DNA of 64,000 nucleotides from Acidobacteriota bacterium (GTDB lineage Bacteria; Acidobacteriota; Terriglobia; Acidiferrales; UBA7541): positions 1-64,000 of the forward strand of contig JAKBLM010000004.1 of assembly GCA_021832085.1 (NCBI GenBank), read 5' to 3'. Position numbers and translations under genes: made by a program. Under the pieces are notes generated by a model. The model had not been told where the DNA came from and searched no databases. It saw only the letters and a list, made by a program, of their open reading frames with translations. Each line of letters begins with the position of its first letter. Within the stretch, counting starts at the first letter, position 1. Below, in pieces: positions 18,273 to 24,114 of this stretch.

Positions 18273-19670
18273 TTAGCCGGCCAGCGGTACCGTGAAGAAA
18301 AATTTCGAGCCGCGCCCGACCGCGCTCTCGACGCCCACCCGTCCGCCGTGCGCCTCCACGATGTGCTTGACGATCGAGAGTCCCAGCCCGGTCGATCCGA
18401 GCTCGCGCGAGCGGGCCGCGTCCACGCGGTAAAAGCGCTCGAAGATGCGCGCCTGCTCCGCCTCGGGAATTCCGATTCCGGTGTCGGCCACCGTCACCAC
18501 GGCAAAGCCGTCTTCAGTTCCCACGCTCAGATCGATTCGGCCGCCGGCAGGCGTGTACTGGATGGCGTTGTCGAGCAGGTTCCGCAGCACTTCGCGCAGC
18601 AAGTTGGCGTCGCCGCGCACCCTTGGCAGGTGCTCCGGGCAGGCGAAATGGAGGGAGAGCCGGCTCTGCTCGGCACGTGGCCGCACCGCTTCCATTGCCG
18701 CGGCGATCAACTCGGGCAAGGAAACGGCATGGAATTCCGGCTCCAGCTTACCTGCTTCGATACGCGAGAGTTTCAGCAGATCGTCGGTCAGCCGGCTGAG
18801 CCGGAGCGCGTGGTTGCGGATGATCTCGACGAACCGGCGGCCGTTACTTGGGTCTTCCAGCGCGCCGGCGAGCAGGGTTTCCGCGAAACCCTGGATCGAG
18901 GTCAGCGGCGTCTTCAGCTCGTGCGATACATTCGCGACGAAATCCTGGCGCACTTGCTCGAGCCGCCGCAGCTCTGTGATTTCGTGCAGCACCACCACCG
19001 CGCCCACGGGGCGGCCCGGCCCTGCGCCTGCCGCTTCGGCCGCTGCCGGAGAAACCGGCGACACTGTCACCCCAAAGACGCGCCGCCGCGGCACACCCAC
19101 CTCCATTTCGCCCGTGAGTCCTTCCTCGCCTCCGAGCGCTCGCTGCGCGAGTTCGAAAATCTCCGGCTGCCGGATCACTTCCAGGATCGGCCGCCCCTGC
19201 GCCACTTGCGGGCTCATGTCCACGATTTCCGAAAATGCCTGGTTGCAAAACGCCAGGTGCTCGCCGACGTCGATCACCGCGACCCCTTCCACCATGCTTC
19301 GCAGGATCGCCGCCGAGCGATTCTTCTCCTCGGTCAGCGCCCCGATCGTGGCCGCCAGGTTCGCCGCGGTCTCGTTGAGCGAGCGGCCCAGGTCGCCCAG
19401 CTCGCCGCGCAGATCAGTTTCGGCCAATGGACGAAAATCCCCGCTCCCGATGCGGCGGCAAAACCGTTTCAGCGTGTCGAGGCGGCGCGAGAAACGGCGG
19501 GAGAGCAGGAAGATTGTGAGGAGCGAGGCGAGCAGCAACAGCAAGAACGCAGCCAGCAGCCAAACCCACCCCGTCTTGGCCGGCAACGCAAGCGTAACGG
19601 CCCCGGCGAGAGGCCCCGCCAGGCACGCCGATCCGCATTTCCAAAGGAAGCTAGTGCGCACGGGTCTCAA
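18273..19670 (-). CDS. phoR: phosphate regulon sensor histidine kinase PhoR
   Basis: 465 residues. Two hydrophobic segments near residues 13-56 with almost no periplasmic loop, then a HAMP-like stretch, a PAS domain (about 115-235, NRSAAILRSMVEGVAVID), and HisKA with the phospho-accepting His at about 250 (NVSHELKTPL). The ATPase domain follows, with DNAIQYTP, DTGIGIPEAEQARIFERFYRVD and STGLGLSIVKHIVEAHGG. This is the standard PhoR layout, sensing phosphate indirectly via Pst/PhoU. The gene overlaps the end of phoB by 20 nt; the start is a TTG, with an in-frame GTG 9 nt later as alternative. Confidence 0.93.
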   Translation of the reverse strand: MRPVRTSFLWKCGSACLAGPLAGAVTLALPAKTGWVWLLAAFLLLLLASLLTIFLLSRRFSRRLDTLKRFCRRIGSGDFRPLAETDLRGELGDLGRSLNETAANLAATIGALTEEKNRSAAILRSMVEGVAVIDVGEHLAFCNQAFSEIVDMSPQVAQGRPILEVIRQPEIFELAQRALGGEEGLTGEMEVGVPRRRVFGVTVSPVSPAAAEAAGAGPGRPVGAVVVLHEITELRRLEQVRQDFVANVSHELKTPLTSIQGFAETLLAGALEDPSNGRRFVEIIRNHALRLSRLTDDLLKLSRIEAGKLEPEFHAVSLPELIAAAMEAVRPRAEQSRLSLHFACPEHLPRVRGDANLLREVLRNLLDNAIQYTPAGGRIDLSVGTEDGFAVVTVADTGIGIPEAEQARIFERFYRVDAARSRELGSTGLGLSIVKHIVEAHGGRVGVESAVGRGSKFFFTVPLAG

Positions 19671-20421
19671 ACAGATAGCCGGCGCCCCGCACGGTCTTCA
19701 GGTGCACCGGCTTTTCCGGATCGGGCTCGATCTTTTCCCGCAGCCGCCGGATATAGACGTCCACGCTCCGCGGCGTGACGAATCGCCCCGTACCCCATAC
19801 GGCATCCAGCAGTTGGTCGCGCGTGTAGACGCGGTTCGGCCGCGAGGCCAGGTAGTAGAGCAGCCGAAACTCCAGCGTGCTCAGCGGCAGAGGCTTTCCT
19901 TCCCGCGTCACCTGGTACGAGGCCGGATCGATCCGCAGCAGCCCGGCTTCGATCGGTTTTTCCTGCCCCTCGGCCGGCTGTACCCGGCGCAGCAGCGCCT
20001 TCACCCGCGCCATCAGCTCTCGCGGGCTGAACGGCTTAGTGACGTAATCATCGGCGCCCAGTTCGAGTCCGATCACCCGGTCGGCCTCTTCGCCGCGCGC
20101 GCTCAGCATCAGGATCGGCAAGCGGTTCAGTCCCTCGTCGCGCCGCACTGCCTTGCAGATCTCGAGGCCGGGGAGCTTCGGCAGCATCAGGTCGAGCAAC
20201 AGCAGATCGGGAGGCGCTTTCTGGATCTGCGCCAGGCCGCTCATGCCGTCATAGGCCGCCGTGACCTGGAATCCCTCCTTCTCCAGGTTGTAGCGGACCA
20301 GCTCGACGATGTCGCGATCATCCTCGATGATGAGAATGCGGTTCAAGACCGGCTCGGTCTGCTGTCCGGCAACTTGCCGGCGTGATGGTGCTTCGGTGCG
20401 GGGTACATTCGGCTCGATCAT
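19651..20421 (-). CDS. phoB: phosphate regulon response regulator PhoB
   Basis: About 256 residues. The receiver domain shows IIEDDRDIVELVRYNLEKEGF, the phospho-acceptor in LLLLDLMLPKLPG and the KPFSPREL lysine. An OmpR/PhoB winged helix follows (LSTLEFRLLYYLASRPNRVYTRDQLLDAVWG, RSVDVYIRRLREKIEPDP, VRGAGYLF). The ATG at 20421 is chosen because an ATG at 20445 overlaps the Pho-box-like repeat at 20444-20461. This gives about 25 residues before the receiver domain, longer than usual; the real start could be later. It is transcribed with phoR and is divergent from the sigma-54 regulator. Confidence 0.92.
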   Translation of the reverse strand: MIEPNVPRTEAPSRRQVAGQQTEPVLNRILIIEDDRDIVELVRYNLEKEGFQVTAAYDGMSGLAQIQKAPPDLLLLDLMLPKLPGLEICKAVRRDEGLNRLPILMLSARGEEADRVIGLELGADDYVTKPFSPRELMARVKALLRRVQPAEGQEKPIEAGLLRIDPASYQVTREGKPLPLSTLEFRLLYYLASRPNRVYTRDQLLDAVWGTGRFVTPRSVDVYIRRLREKIEPDPEKPVHLKTVRGAGYLFETRAH

Positions 20422-20443
20422 ACCAATTGTCCGCTTGCTCTGC

Positions 20444-20461
20444 ATTACAGGACCGTGAACG
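20444..20461 (-). promoter_or_regulatory. Pho-box-like repeat upstream of phoB (probable autoregulation)
   Basis: On the minus strand CGTTCAC-GGTC-CTGTAAT. The second unit matches the PhoB consensus in 6 of 7 bases and the first in 5 of 7, with correct 11-nt spacing. It lies 23 nt upstream of the assigned phoB start, consistent with PhoB controlling its own synthesis. Confidence 0.5.
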
Positions 20462-20724
20462 CCATTTTCCGAGGCCGCTGGAGCGCTCTTGCCGAGGGCG
20501 GTAGGACGACGAGTTCGCGAGAGAATCTGCGGCAGCATCGGCCGTTGCTCTGCAACCCTTCGTGTGGCTTCCCAACGGTCGCCCGCCATCGAATTTCTCG
20601 GCGCCAGCTTTTGCGCGCCTCGCCGGCCGGCCGATCCTGCGGGAGTTGGCCCTCGACAACCTCCGGACGCTTCGTCCGGCTCGGGCTGGCCCCCGCGCCG
20701 TTTCCCCTCCCCGCGCCGTTTCCG

Positions 20725-20754
20725 TTGACACTTGCCTGCCGGCGTCCCTAGAAT
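20725..20754 (+). promoter_or_regulatory. sigma-70 type promoter of the sigma-54 regulator gene
   Basis: TTGACA (20725-20730), 18-nt spacer, TAGAAT (20749-20754). Transcription would start near 20761, about 50 nt before the GTG at 20810, which supports that start over an in-frame ATG that lies inside this promoter. Confidence 0.7.
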
Positions 20755-20809
20755 CGGGCCGCCGAAGTCACGGCCCGCCGGGTTCGATCCCGGCGAGGGG
20801 GAAATCTGC

Positions 20810-22210
20810 GTGCCCGCTGCCCATCCCAGAACGAAGATCGCCATCGTCGACGATGATCCCGCCGTCCGTTCTCGGATCGCCGAGGCCTTTGGCGACCAAT
20901 ACGAAGTTTTCCAGGGTTCCGATCTGCCCGATGCCTACCGCCTGCTCGAGGCCGAGCACCTCGACGTACTCCTGCTCGATACCCGCCTGCCTTCGGCCGG
21001 CATGGCCGAATGCCGCAAGCTGATCGAAAGCCTCGGCAAGACCGATATCGACACGCTGCTCTTCGTTCTCTGCGAGAACCTGCGCAAGGCCGATGTGATG
21101 CCGCTGCTGGACGCCGGCGCCTACGAATTCTTCGGCAAGCCGATCGATCCTGACGGCCTGCGTGTGCTGCTCGATCGCGCCGTGGAGCAGCTCCGCATCC
21201 AGCGCGAAAATCGCATCCTGCGCGAGGAGATTCGCCGCAAAAACGAAGAGGGCGACCTGGTTGGCTCGACCGAGGCGATGCACCACGTGTTCGAGACGAT
21301 CCGGCGCATCGCACCGAGCGACACGACCGTCGTCATTCGCGGCGAGAGCGGCACGGGCAAGGAACTGGTCGCGCGCGCCATCCATATCAACAGCCGCCGC
21401 CGCTCCGGTCCTTTCATCAGCGTGAATTGCGCCGCGATTCCCGAGGGGCTGATGGAGGCGGAGCTGTTCGGCTACGAAAAGGGCGCCTTCACCGGCGCCG
21501 CCTCCACCAAGGAGGGTCGCGTCGAGCTGGCGCATCGCGGCAGCCTCTTCCTCGACGAAATCGGCACCCTCCCACCCTCGCTGCAGAGCAAACTGCTGCG
21601 CGTGCTGGAGGAGCACACGGTGACGCGCCTTGGCGGCAAGAAGCAGATCAAGGTCGATTTCCGCCTCATCTCCGCCACCAACGAAAACCTGGAGGAGGCG
21701 GTCCGCAAAGGCCATTTCCGCGAAGACCTTTACTACCGCATCCACGTCGTCCCCATCTTCGTTCCACCGCTGCGCGAGCGCGTGGACGACATTCCGCTGC
21801 TGATCGACTATTTCCTGCGCGTCTACTGCGCGGCCAACGGCCTCGCCACCATGAAGATCGGCCACGACGCGCTGCCCGTCCTCAAGCGCTACCCCTGGCC
21901 CGGCAACGTCCGCGAACTCGAAAATGTCGTCCAGCGCCTGGTGCTGATGACCGAGCACGACGAGATCGGACTTACCGATCTTCCGCCCGATATTCTCGCC
22001 GCCACGGGCCCCTCCGCACGCTCCACGGCGGCTATTCCTGCCGGCGGCCTACGCCTCGACGAACAGGTCAATGCCTACGAACGCAGCCTGGTCGAGGCGG
22101 CGCTCGAGCAAACGGGCGGAGTCAAGGCCCAGGCGGCGCGCCTGCTCGGCGTTGACGCGAACCGCATGAAATACCTCTGCCGCAAACATGGCTTCAATCG
22201 GCGCCATTAG
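20810..22210 (+). CDS. sigma-54-dependent response regulator (NtrC/PrsR-like enhancer-binding protein)
   Basis: 466 residues from a GTG with a GAGGGGGA site 8 nt upstream. The receiver domain has IAIVDDDPAV, phospho-acceptor Asp at about 57 (LLLDTRLP) and the GKPID lysine. The AAA+ domain has Walker A GESGTGKE (about 178-185), the sigma-54 contact loop GAFTGA (about 225-230), Walker B GSLFLDEIG and the R-finger region LRERVDDIPLLIDYF. A Fis-type helix-turn-helix ends the protein (GGVKAQAARLLGVDANRMKYL). It activates sigma-54 promoters when phosphorylated. No partner kinase is adjacent. The GG-N10-GC promoter at 22386-22401, just downstream, is its most obvious target. Confidence 0.93.
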   Translation: MPAAHPRTKIAIVDDDPAVRSRIAEAFGDQYEVFQGSDLPDAYRLLEAEHLDVLLLDTRLPSAGMAECRKLIESLGKTDIDTLLFVLCENLRKADVMPLLDAGAYEFFGKPIDPDGLRVLLDRAVEQLRIQRENRILREEIRRKNEEGDLVGSTEAMHHVFETIRRIAPSDTTVVIRGESGTGKELVARAIHINSRRRSGPFISVNCAAIPEGLMEAELFGYEKGAFTGAASTKEGRVELAHRGSLFLDEIGTLPPSLQSKLLRVLEEHTVTRLGGKKQIKVDFRLISATNENLEEAVRKGHFREDLYYRIHVVPIFVPPLRERVDDIPLLIDYFLRVYCAANGLATMKIGHDALPVLKRYPWPGNVRELENVVQRLVLMTEHDEIGLTDLPPDILAATGPSARSTAAIPAGGLRLDEQVNAYERSLVEAALEQTGGVKAQAARLLGVDANRMKYLCRKHGFNRRH

Positions 22211-22385
22211 CCCGCACGCCGTCTGTGAGGCTCGATCGCGTGGACCTCTTCGCTTGGTTTAAAAATTCAACGAAGATGAAAAAATGATCCAGTGACGGAG
22301 TTTGATCCATCTCTGTTTTTCCGGTCCGGCGTTTCAATAGCAAGGAAACAAAGCAGTTAAACGCTTCTGCCCTCCTGGAGAAGAG

Positions 22386-22401
22386 TGGCAGCCTGCTTGC
22401 A
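22386..22401 (+). promoter_or_regulatory. sigma-54 type (-24/-12) promoter for the lysine-rich peptide gene
   Basis: The site reads TGGCAGC-CTGC-TTGCA, with GG and GC separated by exactly 10 nt. It matches the consensus TGGCAC(G/A)-N4-TTGC at all core positions except two in the -24 element. Transcription would begin near 22412, and a ribosome site and ATG follow at 22453. It lies 176 nt after the stop of a sigma-54 activator gene, which strengthens the call. Confidence 0.55.
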
Positions 22402-22452
22402 GCAGCAAAGGAAATCGCCCGTGGGGGCAGCCTGAGCCAAGGAGAAACAGGA

Positions 22453-22560
22453 ATGGCGGGCACGAAGACCAAGTCGGCAGCCAAAGGGTCGAAGAAGAGC
22501 AAGAAGCTGGCGTCGAAAAAGAAACCCAGCAAGACCGTCACTTTGCGTGCAATGCGATAA
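22453..22560 (+). CDS. tiny lysine-rich peptide A
   Basis: 35 residues, about one-third Lys. It opens MAGTKTKSAAKGSKKSKKLA and ends TVTLRAMR. AAGGAG lies 7-8 nt before the ATG. It belongs with peptides C (22801) and E (23797), which share a Lys-rich body and a C-terminal x-T-L-(x)-(R) tail. No membrane segment or signal peptide is present. By composition it could be a histone H1-like DNA-binding peptide; by context (PqqD-like/M50/HlyD operon opposite) it could be a precursor or substrate of an export system. Function unknown. A sigma-54 type promoter lies 52 nt upstream. Confidence 0.6.
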   Translation: MAGTKTKSAAKGSKKSKKLASKKKPSKTVTLRAMR

Positions 22561-22619
22561 AAGCGCGTCCGATAAAAAACGCGCGGCCCGGGGTCGGGCA
22601 AGTCCAATGAGGGGGGATC

Positions 22620-22691
22620 ATGCCGCAGAAAGAGGAGAAAAAACCGATAAGCAAAAAAATCAAGAAGGGCAAGAAACTCGGCAAGAAATAA
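22620..22691 (+). pseudogene. tiny lysine-rich peptide B, probably frameshifted
   Basis: The frame gives 23 residues, MPQKEEKKPISKK then a Lys/Gly run ending LGKK, behind a GAGGGGGG site. Immediately after the stop, the +1 frame continues K-K-L-A-K-P-Q-T-L-M-R-V-G-G-W and stops at 22735-22737. That continuation matches the tail of peptide C (ELAKAQTLMGIRS), so B looks like a paralogue that lost its frame near 22689. A single-base indel would restore a roughly 38-residue peptide. Alternatively the 23-residue form is the functional product. Confidence 0.45.
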
Positions 22692-22800
22692 GAAACTCGC
22701 CAAGCCCCAGACATTGATGCGAGTGGGCGGGTGGTAAAGTAGGCTCCTGTTGCTGGCAGGGCACACCCCCAAAGGCAGGAATTCCAGGTGGAGGGCGGTC

Positions 22801-22941
22801 ATGGCTCAGAAAGCGATGGCCCAGAAAAAAGACAAGCCGGTAGCGAAGAAGGTTGGCAAGAAAAAGGAACTGGCCGGGAAAAAAGAACTCGCCAAGGCGC
22901 AGACTTTGATGGGCATCCGGAGCCTCCGGTCCATGTTCTGA
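22801..22941 (+). CDS. tiny lysine-rich peptide C
   Basis: 46 residues from an ATG with GGAGG about 8 nt upstream. The body is alternating Ala/Lys (MAQKAMAQKKDKPVAKK), then K-E-L-A repeats, and it ends KAQTLMGIRSLRSMF. The last 15 residues contain almost no Lys and are the most conserved part of the family, suggesting a leader-like basic body and a distinct C-terminal tail. A strong intrinsic terminator (22955-23001) follows within 14 nt, which shows that this is the end of a real transcript. The role is unknown; see peptide A for alternatives. Confidence 0.65.
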   Translation: MAQKAMAQKKDKPVAKKVGKKKELAGKKELAKAQTLMGIRSLRSMF

Positions 22942-22954
22942 GCAGGCCAGCGCC

Positions 22955-23001
22955 AAAGGCCGGAGGCCGTTGACGGGGAAAGGACGGTTTCCGGCCTTTT
23001 T
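22955..23001 (+). terminator. intrinsic terminator after peptide C
   Basis: AAAGGCCGGA (22955-22964) pairs with TCCGGCCTTT (22990-22999), and an inner CCG/CGG pairing (22967-22969 with 22985-22987) extends the hairpin. The T-run at 22997-23001 follows. This is a textbook rho-independent terminator for the peptide gene at 22801. Confidence 0.85.
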
Positions 23002-23127
23002 ATGTCTCTTCACCCGGCAGGGCAAACTAAGCCGCAGAGCGCCGACATCGCCGCGAAAAACAACAAGCTGGCGACGAAAGGCTCGAGGAAGGGCAGGAAA
23101 CTCGGCAAGAAAAAGAAATCTGCCTAG
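23002..23127 (+). pseudogene. lysine-rich peptide D, decayed copy
   Basis: The frame starts at the ATG directly after the terminator T-run, without a ribosome site, and gives 41 residues. Its C-terminal half reads AAKNNKLATKGSRKGRKLG then KKKKSA, and then a TAG. In the same frame after the TAG the sequence continues A-Q-T-L-V-V-R-F before a second stop. The AQTL tail matches peptides B, C and E, so an in-frame stop has probably cut the C-terminal tail off this copy. The N-terminal 13 residues do not resemble the others. Most likely a non-functional remnant. Confidence 0.45.
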
Positions 23128-23796
23128 GCGCAAACGCTCGTAGTTCGGTTCTAGCTGCGACGGAACGAATAACGAAGGCCGGGAGACGGCTGGCTGCCGC
23201 TTGCCGGTCTTTGTTTCGACCGGGATCCGCTTGTTTCGTCGCCCACTTCGGCACGACTCCTCACGGTGCTTCTGCGAAAGCCAAATCGCCTCGCGGTTTG
23301 GAAGAAGGTTTAATAATTCACCACTAGTTGACAAAGTTACGATCTGGCAGAGCTCATGCGGAGCTCACCATCCTTGCCCTGTTGGCAGCAAAGGGGTTAG
23401 TGAACCTTCGGGTCGGTTCTCAAGTGGCCCTCCACGTGCCAAACCAAAATACAGTCGGTAGCCCAGCTCGAAGTTCGGGTTCCCGTCGCGAGAAGGAGGC
23501 CATGCATTCCTTGATTTGCCTATGGCTGCTGGCCCTGTTGACGCGGCTCAATGGCCGAGACACCTGCGGTCTCTGTGCCGAAGCCGCGGAGCCTGTTCTC
23601 GGTACAGGGCAGCATGGCTGGAAGGCGGCGGGTGGTCGTTCCTGAATTTTTCCGCCCATTTGGGGATGACTGCCTGCCCCTTGGCCTCCTATGTGGGGAG
23701 ACGGGAACCCGGACTTTCGGGTCTGAATTTGATCATTTAAACCAAAACAGCCGCAGTACAATTCGGGTGGAGACTACTCCATCGCGGAGGAACTCG
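23128..23796. other. non-coding interval between peptide copies D and E
   Basis: About 670 nt with several overlapping open frames, none with convincing domain content or ribosome sites. It is less GC-rich in places (for example around 23310-23345). A GG-N10-GC arrangement with a poor -12 element (TGGCAGA-GCTC-ATGC, 23345-23359) is present but far from peptide E. No transposon ends or RNA genes were recognised. Probably degenerate DNA from duplicated peptide units. Confidence 0.4.
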
Positions 23797-23913
23797 ATGG
23801 CGCCCAAGCGAAAGGGCACGAACAAGCCGGCAGAAAAAAGCGCGAAACCCGGAAAGAAGCTCCGGCCGAAAAAGAAATTGGAACGATTCCAAACATTGCG
23901 CTCGTTGCGCTGA
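23797..23913 (+). CDS. tiny lysine-rich peptide E
   Basis: 38 residues from an ATG with GCGGAGG 6 nt upstream. The body is MAPKRKGTNKPAEKSAKPGK, followed by KLRPKKKLERFQTLRSLR. The C-terminal QTLRSLR aligns with QTLMGIRSLR of peptide C and TLRAMR of peptide A. It is the copy closest to the convergent M50/HlyD operon, whose last gene ends 202 nt away at 24115. No promoter could be assigned. Function unknown. Confidence 0.65.
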   Translation: MAPKRKGTNKPAEKSAKPGKKLRPKKKLERFQTLRSLR

Positions 23914-24114
23914 TCGTTCCTCACATCGAAATCGAGTTTTGTCCCGCCGTCTTCGCACGCCGACCTTGCCAGGCGTGCACCGCGCGATCCGCTGTCCCCC
24001 AAATTGAATCCGAAAGTCCCGAGCGATCAGCCCGGCAACGAACGAAGTGAGTTTCGACGGAGGGCAGGGAGTCGGGTTCGCGGCGGGCGCTGCCGCACGC
24101 ATTTCCTGCCCGAT

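Noticed and set aside
20774..20799. tRNA-like T-arm (GCCGGG-TTCGAT-CCCGGC) before the sigma-54 regulator
   Set aside because: The loop is one base short of a T-loop and no acceptor, D or anticodon arms can be built around it; it lies in the leader between promoter and GTG start.
22194..23334. Phe/Leu-rich minus-strand frames across the lysine-rich peptide genes
   Set aside because: Reverse reading of Lys codons (AAG/AAA) gives Leu/Phe; the plus-strand frames have ribosome sites, a terminator and a shared tail.
23345..23359. GG-N10-GC site before peptide E
   Set aside because: The -12 element is ATGC instead of TTGC and the site is over 400 nt from the gene.
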